A DNA stretch of 64,000 nt, taken from Strigops habroptila. Lineage: Eukaryota > Chordata > Aves > Psittaciformes > Psittacidae. Made by a program: the position numbers and the translations under genes. Positions 1-12,725 of this stretch are shown in pieces. The notes beneath the pieces were generated by a model that was not told the origin of the DNA, made no database searches, and saw nothing but the letters and a program-made list of their open reading frames with translations. The stretch covers positions 58,087,743-58,151,742 of the forward strand of contig NC_044278.2 in the NCBI RefSeq assembly GCF_004027225.2, read 5' to 3'. How positions within the stretch are numbered: position 1 is the first letter of the stretch; every line of letters begins with the position of its first letter.

Positions 1-3000
1 AAACTGGGATATTTCCTCACCTTACAAAGCAAGCAAAGGTGGCAAGCTTGTAAACACAAATCTCAGTGCAGAGTGAAATGCAAGCCCTCTGCACAACTGA
101 GAAATCCATCAGCAACATCAGTCCTCTAGACAGGTAGAAGAAGAAGAGCTTTTCCAGGCAACATTTTATCTCCATGCTCCCATCTGCCCACAGCTTCATT
201 GAATTGTGGAGCACCATGTACACACATTTCCTAATAGGTGTTATTGCAAACATCCATTCTCCTTGACAATTGCGCCATGCCACAATTGAGTTAGGAAAGT
301 AATGTTACATCAAGATAAATGTGTTTTGCAGCATCAGTAACAAGAGAGGTGCCAGAGGAGCTATGTTTTGAAATTTTTCATTGCTTTGCTTTACAATTCA
401 GTCAGTGCCAGCCTTAGCTACAGATGGCTAGACTAAGCTGAAATCTGTAGCATGGGATATACGAGAACTAGTTATGTGCAAAACTACTGTGCAATTAACC
501 TCTTGTTTTACCCAAGTAAATTAGCAATTGTGTGATCAACAGAACTAGCAAAGTTATTTATATTAGATTTGTACTTTGAGGAGGATCTCCTATACTGTAT
601 TTAATTAAAGATAGTTTTTATTACCATTTCATTAGTATAATTTCATGCTGTGGCCCATATTTCAGTCGGGACACACGCTGGAGCTCTTTCTTTTACAGAG
701 TTACCTATTTCCGTATAACTGGTAGGAATCAGCTTGTGGTTTCAGCTCTCCATCTTATTTGCCTAGAAATGCTCAACTGATTCAGAAGTTAATAGGTGAG
801 GACAGATGGTTAAGCAAGCAAATGATATGCTACCATAAATGTCGCTTTCTTAGGAGGATGGCCAAAATCAGAAGGGAGTACGGCAGCTGAGTAGAGAGTG
901 TATAAAATCGGAAATTGGAAGTCTGAGCTCTAGTTCTAGCTCTCTTGATCTATAACAGTACCACTACATTTCAGTGAACCACCTAAGGGCATGATTTCCA
1001 TACTTACCAAGCACTTTGTTTAACAGAGGCTTACCCGAGGGTATGAAGTTAAGCATGTACGCTACCAAGATAGGACCTTTCCACCTGACTCAGCTTCCCC
1101 CTTTGTGAAACAAGGGTATAGTTACTTAGCCTCAAAGTTTTGCTATGATACCCAGTTCATTTCTGCTCAGAAATAGCTTCGAAATCCTCAAGAGTGTCTA
1201 TTAATCAGCCTGGAAAAAACTTTAACCTTCCAAGGAAGCCAAATGCTGATCTATCTATTTGTCTGATTTTGTTCCCAATCCCTTTGTCTGGAGTAAATAA
1301 TGACATTAATTATTGTAATAGACTAGTAATATTTGTCACAGTTTATCTTATAATCAAGTAAGAGATTTTATCCTTATATTTAAATTTATCTTCAAATAAA
1401 AATTGTTATCTTATTGCACTAATGCATCATTATTTATCAGAGTAACTAGCCCTACTCCAGTAAACGTTTAAGTACTCCTCAGTGTACATTTTGCAAAACC
1501 AGGTGCTAAAACCCAGTTCTGCATTCATCCTGTTCAGACTGGCAACACTTCTAATGAAAAAAACTTTTCTCATTGTTCTGTCCCCATGTTTCTTTTTCTC
1601 TGCTGATGTGTTTTAAGGCAGCAGTGAAGTGTCATCACTGTGTTTGTTTCTTTTTCAGCAACAGACATTTGATCTGTTGGTGGCCCCTGCCAGGGCTGGT
1701 ACAAAACTTAATGAGCTGCATTCACTTTTAGCAAGTGCTGTGGAAGGAACAATATGTCTGGAAAATATCGGTGGTCCTGTTGAGTAGGTAATGAGACAGC
1801 AGGTATAAATGCAGAGCCAGAACGGCCAGAAAGTATCCTGACGTTTGTCTTGCTTGACAACCTTTATAGCATAAGCGAACGAACATCACCCAGTAATTCC
1901 TGCCATGAAGGGAATTATTCTTTTTTTTTTGCTTTATTCTATCACGAAATGCTATTTCACACAATAAATTTTACATCCACTTCCTGCAGATATTTATGCT
2001 GTTCTTTCACTGTCTATCCCTCTCTTGCTATTTTTACAGCATTTTCACCTCCATTCTCCCATTTCATAGTTTCTCACCACTTCAGCACTATTCCTCCCAA
2101 CAGCAACTTCTACTTCAGCCCTTCCTCCTCCGGTTGCCCTGGCGCTGTATGTCCTGGTACAGACAAAGGAGGCAATGAATATTCTCTGAGGAGCAACATG
2201 CTTTGAAGCAGGTGCCAGAACAAGTTTTCTTTTAGAGGAACTGTAAATTCTTAATGTGGTGAAAGTAAGTTAAAACCTCCTTTCTACTTTTTTAGAAATT
2301 ACAAAGATGACTATTAAAACAAATCTATGGATCCATGGAGGAAAAGAGATAGATTTCAAGGGGTTGAAGGGGGAGAAGATCCCTTCTTAAGTTCTTACTA
2401 ACTTGCATACTCATTTGTACCATGGACCAGTACTGAATTTATAATCTGTGTTAGAATACATGGCTTCACCAGTTCATGGATCTTTTGATATGATTTCAGA
2501 GGAAGGAAGACTAGGTCTATCTGAAGAGAGAGTGATCTTCAAAGAGAAACAGCTTAAAGACATGAGTAGTCCCAGCATGCACATCTTTGAATTTCTCAGA
2601 AGAATGCTTCAATTTGCAGTATTAAGTGATGGTGAAGCACTCAGTTGTTTACAATGGTATTATTTTACCAGGATTTATTATTGCTGCCGTTGTCTTGTCA
2701 TGGAAGACAGGCCCTTTATGCCCATCAGGAGGGCACAAGGGAAGTGCTAAGCCAGAAGCAGGCTACAGTCCACATCTCAAAACAGTTTCACACCAGTGTA
2801 TCTATCTCCACCAATCCAAACAGGTTTAAACCTAAGTCATAGTGAGAATCAGGCCTGTGTGATAACATGCAGAAAGAAGCTCTCAGACTGGTAAATAGGA
2901 AGCACATTGTGGTAGGCTTCCCAAGTCTTCTACTGAACGGTGTCGCAGTGGGCACGGTAGGTGTATAGGGTACCCTGGACAAGTTGGGTCCCAGGTACAT

Positions 3001-5802
3001 TATCTGGTGTGTTACAGCTACTCTAACAGGAGAGATCAATAAAAGTAAACCTGAAATAAGTAAGGAAGTTAAAACTTGGGAAGGGAGAGTGACCAGGATA
3101 AGTGACAGATGCTTAATGTTTCCTAAACAGATGCATAGGCTATGTTTGAGTTCCCTTACTGCAGCAAGTTCCTTCCTTGGTGAATTCAGCTAGCGAGGTA
3201 TGATCTAAGCCTCATCAAGCAACTGCATGATGTTTGAATGAATAGAGAATGTCATAAAAGAAATCTGTTTCCCAGTTCAAGCAGAAAACTTCACTGTCTT
3301 CTGGGCATGTTTGAGATTCAGCGCTATCTGAGTTTCAAAAGGAAAAGTCGGCCAAGTGCTGTGACAGCTTGACACAGCCCCTCACTGTTTTGCCATTAAT
3401 TCCAGCTTAACCAGTGCCCTGGATTCAGCGCATGCTACAGGGAGAAAGACTCAAGTTTCTCCTCTGACCTAGATGAAGGACAGCTATTTTCAGGTTACTA
3501 ACTGCACTTCTCTTGCATTCTGCAAGGTAAGCCTGTTGACTCCACCTTTTATTGCTGCATGGCATGATACCTAGAAAAGCACTCATGGGTTGAGATCACA
3601 TCTAGACATTAAAAAAATAAGGAAAAAAGAACTGTCAGTATCACTGCTGATTCACCTAACCACTGAGTAACAGAGTCAGGCTCCCTCTTTCTGCTGCTGT
3701 GCTGGCTCTGCATGGTGCCTTCACTTGCCGTGACTCCTTGGTGGCAGTTCAGAGCCCTAGGTTCAACACATGGTGCAAAGCAAGATGCTGGGATAACGCA
3801 GCTCCTGGCAGCAGCAAGTTCAAAAGAAAGTATAGCAGCCAAATCAAGCCTTAGGCATCTTCAAGAAAGCCTCCTGAACCAGCGGCATGAGTAGAAAGAT
3901 GCCTGAATTATGGTGTTTAGGATGAAAAGAGGCACACCCAGACCAGGCAATGCCTGAGAACATGTGTGTGCCTTCCTTGGCTTGGCAGGTAGAGAGCTTG
4001 CACTCTGACAAAGGAAGCAACGAGCAAGCTGAGGCAGTGAATGCTTTTTCTGGGTCTGTCATTGGACAAAAGCATTTAAAACATACCTCAGTGGCCACGT
4101 CCCCCACTCCCTGCTTTCAAGGGAGATCGGAGCACAGAGATAATGAAGGGTCAGCTTGCACATTTTGGTGGTTCGTTGGTTACACATTTCTAAGAGTATG
4201 ACTGACTCCTCTCCCCAGCTGCTGAGTTGATGCAGGCATAATAAATGTTAAAATGGTTATGAGCTGAGTTTAAATGATTTTTCTTCTTGGAGGGTAGAAT
4301 GATTAAGAAACCCCACTATGACATCGCTGGCAAAAATATTCTCACAGATGCTACGCACAGCCCAGGGATAGTTGGAGCAAGCTGAAAAGAGTTCACTTTC
4401 ATTGCAAAGCTGGAAATGGTTGTGCCATTCTCTCCCACGTGCTCACTTCATATAACCCCTTGTTTGGGAGTCTAATGAGCTGCTTGTATAAACAAAACAA
4501 TAATTTCCAGTAGTTAAAACACCCATCAGCCTCAAAATAGTCAATAACTTTAGCTAGTTAACAAATAATTTGGCCCCTGAAGTCAAGGAAATATGCAAGT
4601 TGTGACACAAAGGAGAGCTGAGGAAGAGAGACAGAGAGAGAAGTGAAACTGGTAACAGTGAGTGGTGAAAACAGGAACAGAATCTGATCCAGCTGCTAGG
4701 ATAGCCTTCACAAACTATATATTTCACATATTAACAGGTATTTATTTGGGGTAGAGCAGTGCACAACCTGGTAATGAACAGGGCTGAGAATATGCTAGAA
4801 GACTGAATGTATGTTTTATTGTGTATTTAAACTGAGACTGGATTTTTTTAATCAAAGATTAAAAGTACCGCATTGAAGCATTCATAACATCTTCAAAAGA
4901 GAGACAAAATAGGCTTCACAGCTGCATGAGAGAAACAGAATTAGGAGAATTAACGAGTTCCCAAAATTAATATCTTAATGTTGGGCATTATATTTTCAAT
5001 TGCCTTGAGACTTGAAAAAGCAGGGGGGAGGGAGGGGAAGCAGGAATGAATGCACTGTACTACATTTAGAAGTACAACAGAAAAAGCTGTAGTTGTGAGC
5101 ACAGAAAACTGGAGAGCCACAGCAAGGCATATTTCTGTACGGAACCAATATATCTGTAGGTCAGCTCTAATTACTAAAGACAGAGCAGAGCTGCACAATA
5201 GCTGCTGGGACTCCTGCATGCTCCAGGGATGCTCTTTCCCTGTAGCTCTCCCTGGACCTGCCAGTGTCCTCTCCTTGTTCCAGTGTTCCTCCAGTTTGTT
5301 GTTATCTGTTGAGTTTTGCCAAGCAAATGAGGGTGGAGCCACTGCTGAAGATGATGCCTCTCACCTCCTTGCATTTTAGCAGATGTGAGCTGCAGGCCCC
5401 AGAGAACCTTTTGCGCACTCAGCTGTGAAAGACCACATCTTCCCAAGCTTGCTGCTTCTGGAGTAGCAGGGTGTTTTGAGCTTGCTAGGCACCCTGCAGT
5501 CACACTTAAGTCTACATAAACTTTCCAGTAAAGCTTGAAGAGTTGAATAAAAGAAGTATTGATCTGGTTATTTGGCAACAGAGACACAGAGACCAACCAG
5601 CACCACCCTGCTGGCTGTTCTCCCTCTGATCAGGTCTCAGGCAGAGCCCTGTACACTGGGTGACAGCAGCACCTCTTAGCTAGCTTGTCCCAGCACAGGT
5701 CATACAGCTCTTTGAGATGGTTGTATGCCCTTACACAAGCCAGCATCAAGCTTTGCTTCCACTGCAGAATTGTGAGACTTGGAGAAAGATCTCTATTAAT
5801 TT

Positions 5803-5831
5803 CCCCACCCCCTTTTTTTTGGGGGGGTGGG
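5803..5831. repeat. C-tract/T-tract/G-tract hairpin
   Basis: CCCCACCCCC is followed directly by eight T and then GGGGGGGTGGG. The stretch 5804-5812 is the exact reverse complement of 5823-5831, which gives a 9-bp GC-only stem with a T-rich loop. It has no adjacent gene. Confidence 0.8.
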
Positions 5832-6220
5832 ATTTTTATAGGCACGGGTGTTTGTTGAAACCTCTTGCTCCATGGGTCATGTCTCAACTCAACTCTCAAC
5901 ATGCACTTGGTGTCATACAGCTTCGTTCCGGACAGAGACCTTTTAAATTCCCATGTGGGTTCACAGTTGCAGCACTGAAAACAGCCTCTTCTTCAGCAGC
6001 TCCAGCCACCATCCCACCCTTGGTCACTTCCTCCTGCCTGCATGGAAATATTCAAGTTGTGCCAACACCACTGTGAAAGGTGGTGGTTTACTTTAACAAG
6101 CAAAACAAAAAGAAAATAAAATGAAAGCTTTTAACATGAGCCCAGCAGCCTGGCTCACATAGATGCCGTGAGCAGCTGTGTTGGTGCAGCAGAGTAGTGC
6201 AGCATGGCAGGAGCAAGCCC

Positions 6221-6270
6221 ATGCTACTGTGGGGGCGCCCATGCTACTGTGGGGGCACCCATGCTGTGGG
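6221..6270. repeat. 20-bp tandem duplication
   Basis: The unit ATGCTACTGTGGGGGC-N-CCC occurs at 6221-6240 and again at 6241-6260 with one mismatch. A partial third copy follows at 6261-6270. It is noncoding and minisatellite-like. Confidence 0.85.
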
Positions 6271-7911
6271 CAGCTGGCTTGGACAGGCAAGGAGCAAGCC
6301 TCTGAGCTGACACAGCATGAAATAGAACCATCAGCCTGACAGGGGAACAGGGGGCTGTTTTGATTCAACTGCAGCTCATAAGGTCAATGTTGATTGAAAT
6401 TGCTGTAGGAAAGCATTCAGCAGCCCCCTAAGGAGCCCCTGTTGCTTTCAAGATGGAGGGTTTGGTTTGTGGTGCAGGTCAGTAGCATTTCACTCTCTAG
6501 ATCTCTAGCCAAATCTTGCCACATATACACAGATAGCAATGGTTGCCCTCAAAACATTTGTCTGCTGTCCACACTACAAACCACTCATCTCCAGTGCTCA
6601 TAGCAGCCAGTTATACCGGGACTGACCTGACACCAGCACTCTCCTCCCTTGGTCTTCTTGTGGACTAGCCTCTAGTAGATGTTTGTAGCTTACACATCTG
6701 CTAGAGGTTACACATACATAAAGTCTTCTGCCTGCAGTCCCACAATACATCATTCCTGGCTTCTTACTCTTCATTTAAATTCCCTAGCCTGCCTATACAA
6801 AGAGATGAGCGCTCTGCAGCCCATTCTCCAAAAGTTCTCAATTCTCAGACCAGAAAAACAGGAGAATATTTGAGTTACACTAGAGAAAGCAGCAGCACAA
6901 TATAGATTATTATAGGAAACAGAAGCTCCCAAAACCCTGGGCTTGTAATGTCAGTCTTGAGGCAGATTTTTAAATAGCCTTTTTACCTGGCTGGATTTAT
7001 ATATGTGAAGATGGTGGACACAAGGGGCTTCCTGTTCTATGTTACAAATAGAATAATCCAAACACCTAATAATACAATTATAAGGCTTTTAAATTTGAAT
7101 GGCATCATGCTGGTGAAGCTTTTAAAGTCTTCTGCAGCACAGCAAACAGATTAATACTTGTGTGTGTCCACCATAATGTTGCAATCCAGAGTGCAAATCT
7201 AACAGTGCTTAGGTAGCCTTTCAAGCTGTATAGGCAGACAACAAGAGTTTAGGAAGGTCCTGGAAAAGACCAATTCAAGGATTGCATTTTAACACACAGG
7301 TTTCTTTGATCCGGATCCTAATGAAACGAGCCTCAAAACAGCTAAGGAGATTCTCAGTACCAGAGAGGTGGAAAATATATTTGAATTCATTCTTAAGAAG
7401 AGTTTCTAGAAGAATCTAGAGAAGATTGTAGATTCTAGTTTCTTTAAGGCTCAAGCACTGACAAGGTTCATATACTATCTGTAGAAGACTCCTTGGATTG
7501 CACTCCATCAATCCAGAAACTTAAAGGACAATTCCAACACCATCTTTAGACCAAAGAGTGTCACTCCAAAGCCACAGCACAGCTTTACATCCATATCCAA
7601 ATGTTAAAGATATTTCATCAGCTTTACCACCATTATAAAGCAGTCTCTCTAGTGCATCTACTTAAAATAATTAGTTACCTGTGCCCATTATGAGGTCTGA
7701 AGTGGTCAGATGAAGCAGACTTCCACACATACTGAATAAAGAGATTCCAACCATGCACGTGGAGACACAAGCTTTGAAGACTATAAAGCAGGCTTCCTTA
7801 AATAACTGCACTGCCAAAAAAAAAATATAATAAAAATAAAAAATGTTCTGTTTAGTGCAACAAATATTCTATAGAAGGGAATAAGATGGACACAACTACT
7901 TTTCACGCATA

Positions 7912-7917
7912 TTTATT
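7912..7917 (-). terminator. poly(A) signal of H2A variant copy 1
   Basis: TTTATT on the plus strand reads AATAAA on the minus strand, about 175 bases past the stop codon at 8092. I see no histone stem-loop 3' element nearby. Together these suggest a polyadenylated, replication-independent histone transcript. Confidence 0.55.
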
Positions 7918-8091
7918 CATGTAAATAGACTTTTTCATTTGAAGGCCATAACTAGGGAAAGCTAACTAGCCACCCTGTCTTTAGCGGCTTTTCAGACATA
8001 CGCATAGGCAGACATACAGAGAAATTTAGACCAAAAAGGCCAATGAGCATGAAAAACTGAGCTGTAGAGAAAGCCAGGGTTAACCACAAGG

Positions 8092-8514
8092 TCAGGAGCC
8101 TGGTGGTACTAAGAACTCCCGTGACCGGGCATATTTGTGGGGTGGTTTAACCGGAGCAGTCATCTTGGGAATAAGTTCAGGACGAACATTAGGTAACACC
8201 CCTCCTTGAGCAATGGTCACACAGTATAAGAGCTTGTTCAGCTCATCGTCGTTTCTCACAGCCAGCTGGATGTGTCTGGGCAGGATCCTGGTTTTCTTGT
8301 TTTCCCGTGCAGCGTTCCCTGCCAGCTCCAGGATCTCAGCGCTCAGGTACTCCAGCACTGCAGCCAGGTAGATGGCAGTGCCGGTACCAATCCTGTCAGC
8401 ATAGTTCCCTCTTTTAAGGAGCCTGTAGATGCGACCCACGGGGAACTGCAGACCAGCTTTGGCTGATTTGGATTTCTTTGGCTCAAGGTGGGACTTTGTG
8501 GTTTTCTTCCCCAT
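8092..8514 (-). CDS. histone H2A variant, copy 1 (140 aa)
   Basis: This is an uninterrupted 140-residue H2A-family protein, a core histone that pairs with H2B in the nucleosome. The fold runs from AGLQFPVGR (about residue 20) through [20 protein letters not shown] to NDDELNKLL and VTIAQGGV. The acidic-patch positions are kept: E in LEY, both E in AEILE, and the D/D/E of NDDE. Compared with canonical H2A as I remember it, about 18 of 90 core positions differ, mostly conservatively ([12 protein letters not shown] in the L1-loop region, [19 protein letters not shown]). The N-tail ([14 protein letters not shown]) is unlike SGRGK. The C-tail is long and basic, and the usual PKKT is PKMT. It is not H2A.Z, macroH2A or a short H2A (H2A.B/L/P), and it has no C-terminal SQ-E/D motif, so it is not H2A.X. 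It probably has a germline or specialised role, but expression is unknown. The start is the first in-frame ATG after a likely 3' splice site at 8535. Confidence 0.87.
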   Translation of the reverse strand: MGKKTTKSHLEPKKSKSAKAGLQFPVGRIYRLLKRGNYADRIGTGTAIYLAAVLEYLSAEILELAGNAARENKKTRILPRHIQLAVRNDDELNKLLYCVTIAQGGVLPNVRPELIPKMTAPVKPPHKYARSREFLVPPGS

Positions 8515-8534
8515 TCAGATATTCAGATACCAAT

Positions 8535-8555
8535 CTAGTATAAAAAGAGAAAGCA
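8535..8555 (-). promoter_or_regulatory. candidate 3' splice site in 5' leader of H2A copy 1
   Basis: On the minus strand a pyrimidine-rich run (GCTTTCTCTTTTTATACTAG) ends in AG 20 bases upstream of the ATG. It would let an upstream noncoding exon join the coding exon. This rests on motif shape only. Confidence 0.35.
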
Positions 8556-11500
8556 TTAAAAAAACCCCAAACCAAACAGACACAGAAACTGAAATCCTTT
8601 CTTCCTCTTCATTTCACTCACTGCCTTTCTAATTCCTTTACAAGTCAGTTTTCCATCTCAGAAAGTTTGCTAGTTGTTCATACTTTTGTCTGAAGGAGCA
8701 AATGGGTCAGGCTGCAGCTCTAGGAGAGTCTGACAAGTTTCCAGCCAAGAGGCATAAGCTCAGTAAGATCAACAGGTCATCCATCTGCTAGATTTCCAAA
8801 ACTTTTCAAGACAGTAAGTTAGAACTTAGGAGCAAGGTCTTCTGATTCAGTATCAAAAGGAGGAATGCTATTAAGGAGAAAAGTTAAGCAAACTAGGCTT
8901 CAAGATACTTGCAAGCATTCAGAAACCCTTCAGGGAAGCCTTATTGAACTTGCCCCTCATAAGAACATCAGCAGTTCTTGTGAGAGCCAGACATAGACAC
9001 ATCTTTATCTGAAGTAAGAACAAGAGAAGAACTTCATCTACTGGAAACCACTTCAAATGGATCTTGCCTTCCAGAGGTGAGGGGACCTACAGCTGCAAGA
9101 TAACAAGCCGCAGTCTGGAACAAGACTTATGGGAAGAACAGCTTTAGTTTACGTCAGACACCAAAATTGCTCTGCTCAGCACACTGCACACCAGGCTACT
9201 GCAAATACACAAGTGCAATCTTCTTGTGTGGTACTGAATTCATCCTAACAAGCCCCATCACAAAGTCTTTGCTAATGAATAGTACCAATAACTCTTCAAT
9301 GCATAACACAAAGCAACTGGTCAACAAACATAAAAAAAAAAATCTGCTTCTGTATACATAGTTGTCTCAAGGTTTAAACATTAGTTGTTTTTAAGTACTG
9401 AGAAGCTCTACCTAGATATGGAGAGGAGCTAAATCAGATATCAAATTGAAGTGCTTAAAAATACCATAGAGGTCTTTTAGGAAATTTTTGCAGGCCTCAG
9501 AAAGCTTTTAAAAATAGCCTACACGAGTAGATAAATAAGCCTTTTAAGCAGCCTTAAACCAAACACAGAACTCACAAAAACTCCAGAAACAAATAACGGT
9601 TATCTAACACAAAGAAAACATGTTGACATTTCTTAAAAACAAACACTCACATGAAGAAGTTCTTAGCTTACCTTCTTTCCCAACAATACCACTACCCAAA
9701 ACCACAACTTCTGGGAAGAGCTACCCCCTTTTAAACTCCATAGTGATAGCCATATCCTTACCAGTTCTTGCACCGTTTAAAGCCACCTGGATGAGCAACG
9801 ATTCAACCCCCCAACATAAAGAACAATCAAGGACCAAACACAAGAGCAACTCACTACTGTCTTTGAGAGCATGAAAAATTGTCACTACTCCTTGTAGAGC
9901 TGCTTAGCACCTTGTTAGCTGATATCCTCTGAAAACAAGCCTAATACTTGCTGTATAAGTATTAGGATACTACAGAGAACTGCAGTATCTCTGATCAGCA
10001 GTTAACTTATTACAGCTGGAGGGGGGCACACCTCACGTTGCTGCAGCCATCAAGAATTAAACCGAGCAACCTGTACTACCACTATTTGTGCTGCCAGCAG
10101 TGGCCAAGCTGTTTTGTGACCATGCTGTAGGGCTTGAGAAAGCTCAGGGCCTCTGGCACTTGTTCTCTCTCTTCTAGTACTTGTCCCCACCTGCCACGCA
10201 GTCATTTTTTCTCCAGAATCACTCATAGCTGTGTTGCATGGCATAACATGTCCTTTCTAGGGTCAAGGGTGCAGTGACAGCTGAACAATAATTTTTCTTC
10301 AATACATGAGTGCTGGGAAGTTGAGCTGTGGCCCAACAGAAGCTTTTGCCAAGCAGCTGGGTTAGGAACCCTCTGTTACTCTGAAACCAGAGGGGTGAGT
10401 TTTCAGACCACTATGCTATCTGTTTAACTTAAGAGTGGATTGAGCTATTGGCTAGAAGAAAGCAAAGGAGATTGTTCTTCATCAGTCTTGATAAAAAATA
10501 AAAAACTTTAAAAATTGACTTTCGAATTGGACCAGTGCTTCACCACAAACTCTTTTCTTTGGGTGTAAGTACAGGTAGGGCCACACAGCTCACTCTGTCT
10601 TTTATCATACAGAAAATGGCAGGTGAAGGCACTTCTAGAAGCTACTGAGCACTGGCCGTGCCTTGCAGAGTCTGGTGTGGTGCAAAGTAGGCTTACAGGA
10701 GGGGCATGATGACTGACACACAGTTCTCCAGATTAGCAAAGGGTGCTGTAAGCACCATGCTTAAAACTGCACAAAATTAGTACGTTGATTGGGTCTTCTA
10801 CTATTACCACAAACCTTTAGATTTTCACTTGGTCCAAACAAATAATCATTCTCTAGCCTGCTCTCCCTTGCTATGGTCAAGTGAAGGAAATAAAGTGAGT
10901 TTGATATGTTCATTTCTCATGTGTCTCCTTTAAAGCTTTTTTTTCTTTTTCCCTTTTCATTTACAGGTGTATACAGCCAGCACAAATATAACATCTTCAC
11001 TATACAGAGAAAGCCTAAGATCTACTCTTATTGTTACTTCTCTGCTACAGCATCTTCCACTTTTTCACAGTTCACTGGGTTAATTGCAGGCCAGCCCTGA
11101 TCTCATCAAATTGCTCTTGAAAACCAGCCAGCATACAATCACTGTTCCAGCTGTCCACCACCCTGAAATCACGGTGTCTGCTCAGTCAGGTATCCTCTTC
11201 CCCTTTCTGCATAATCACAGCTTGGAGGAGAGTCATTAACTCGGCTTCATACAGCTCTGATGACTGTCAGCATCACAAATCTGGCCAGTAGGCTCTGACA
11301 CCCTTGTGTCTTGAGGGGGCAAAGGAGGTCAAACTCAATAGGACAAGCAGATATCTTTCAAATAAAACATTTATGCTCCAGTTACAGTTTAGGAAGCTAG
11401 TCCTAGCCAGCTCTTCTCTGTGTAAGATGCTATGAAATCTGTGAGATACTGCCTCAGGGGCAGACTGATACTAATGCAGCTGCAGCAGATCCCTGGTTTC

Positions 11501-12095
11501 CAGTTCAACAGCAAGCTCCAGCACCCACTGTGAACAGAGAAACTCTGGGCACTTTCCTAGGGGAAGACTGTCAATTACTTAGTCAGCAAAGGCCAGGGGA
11601 CTCATTTGGACATGGAGACTTTTGCTTTTCTGCACTGATAGACAGAAGCAAGACAGTCACCTCTACCAACATCACAAATATTGCACCGGATTTTAGATAA
11701 ACTGCGTATGGTTGTTACAACCAGATGGAGGGATAGAGATTTAGTGTCATGTTGGAGCAGTCTAAAGAGAGGCAACCATTCATTACAGCTTTACAACAGT
11801 AAGATTTTAAAGCATAGGGTTACCAACTTCTAAAGCAGACTTAAACAACATCCAGGACACTGAACTAATTACACTGTGAATCCGTGATGTAGGAAAAGTT
11901 CACATGAACAGCAGCATGGGTCTTGACTTCTCTGCCTGACCACAACAGTTACCTGTTGTTTTTTCAAAAAGTAAACATGTACTTGTCATTAGAAAAACTT
12001 ATTTGGGTGGTATGCTAGACTTTTTTGATATTTTCTATGTTCCTCCATCCCTGGAAGGGGAGCTGAGAAACGAAAGGAGAACAGTGTTGCATTCT
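8556..12095. other. noncoding spacer between the two H2A variants
   Basis: It contains no recognised gene and no H2B, H3, H4 or H1 coding sequence, so this is not a canonical histone cluster. The DNA beside copy 1 does not resemble the DNA beside copy 2 by eye. The sequence is AT-rich with short A-tracts and no recognisable CR1. Confidence 0.6.
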
Positions 12096-12101
12096 AGGAA
12101 C

Positions 12102-12107
12102 TTTATT
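12102..12107 (-). terminator. poly(A) signal of H2A variant copy 2
   Basis: TTTATT on the plus strand is AATAAA on the minus strand, about 133 bases past the stop codon at 12240. As with copy 1, no replication-dependent histone stem-loop is visible. Confidence 0.6.
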
Positions 12108-12239
12108 ACAAGCTTTAAAAGTGTATAAAAATTATCAAGGAAAAAAACCCACTTGATAAAGAAGCAAAGACACATACAAATTAGTGCTGCTGAATCTCAT
12201 CACTCGTAAGTACACAGGCCAGCCCAGGAAAAGCAAGTT

Positions 12240-12659
12240 TCACTGGCTACCACCTTTTTCCTGAGAAGGAACAGTATCTCTGGAAGTTTTCTTGGGAAGG
12301 AGCTGGGAAAGGATATTTGGCATAACCCCGCCTTGAGCAATGGTCACACAGGATAAGAGCTTGTTCAGCTCATCGTCGTTTCTCACAGCCAGCTGGATGT
12401 GTCTGGGCAGGATCCTGGTTTTCTTGTTTTCCCGTGCAGCGTTCCCTGCCAGCTCCAGGATCTCAGCGCTCAGGTACTCCAGCACTGCAGCCAGGTAGAT
12501 GGCAGTGCCGGTACCAATCCTGTCAGCATAGTTCCCTCTTTTAAGGAGCCTGTAGATGCGACCCACAGGGAACTGCAGACCAGCTTTGGCTGATTTGGAT
12601 TTCTTCAATGCATCTCCAGTTTTCCCATCCGCTACGTGTTTCTTTCCACATCCAGACAT
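12240..12659 (-). CDS. histone H2A variant, copy 2 (139 aa)
   Basis: This is an intact H2A-family protein with the same fold core as the copy at 8092-8514. From SKSAKAGLQ to CVTIAQGG the proteins differ at one residue: S here, Y in copy 1, in the NKLL-(S/Y)-C stretch. The tails differ. The N-terminus MSGCGKK is closer to canonical SGRGK, but R3 is replaced by C. The C-tail keeps LLPKKT, so both lysines of the H2A ubiquitination site are present, and ends in SQ with no following acidic residue. The acidic patch is conserved. It looks like the less derived member of the pair. The ATG is the first after a good 3' splice site at 12726-12750. It is a nucleosome core component by homology. Whether it is testis-, oocyte- or embryo-specific cannot be read from the sequence. 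Confidence 0.88.
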   Translation of the reverse strand: MSGCGKKHVADGKTGDALKKSKSAKAGLQFPVGRIYRLLKRGNYADRIGTGTAIYLAAVLEYLSAEILELAGNAARENKKTRILPRHIQLAVRNDDELNKLLSCVTIAQGGVMPNILSQLLPKKTSRDTVPSQEKGGSQ

Positions 12660-12725
12660 GCTGACAGGTGAGGACGCAAGGGGCTGGAGATCTTCAAATT
12701 AGCCGGGTGCTTGGGCTACAGCTAA

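Larger units (their letters stand above)
1..7900. other. noncoding stretch, no gene recognised
   Basis: I see no convincing coding exon here. The open frames are short and resemble nothing I know. The longest plausible one, 2448-2750 on the plus strand, has no recognisable domain. By mammalian synteny NMS could lie on this side of PDCL3, so I looked on both strands for the codons of the conserved neuromedin C-terminus (FRPRN) and found none. Minor features listed separately are a C/T/G hairpin at 5803-5831 and a 20-bp tandem duplication at 6221-6270. Confidence 0.6.

Noticed and set aside
2448-2750. 100-codon open frame that could be an exon of NMS or another gene
   Set aside because: No neuromedin motif, no recognisable domain and no convincing splice frame.
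8272-8466. Plus-strand open frame opposite H2A copy 1, and its twin at 12399-12593
   Set aside because: They are antisense shadows of the conserved histone core and are identical only because the core is.
8092-12659. H2A pair as H2A.X, H2A.Z or short H2A (B/L/P)
   Set aside because: No SQ-E/D-hydrophobic end, no H2A.Z-type signature, and the acidic patch and docking region are full length.
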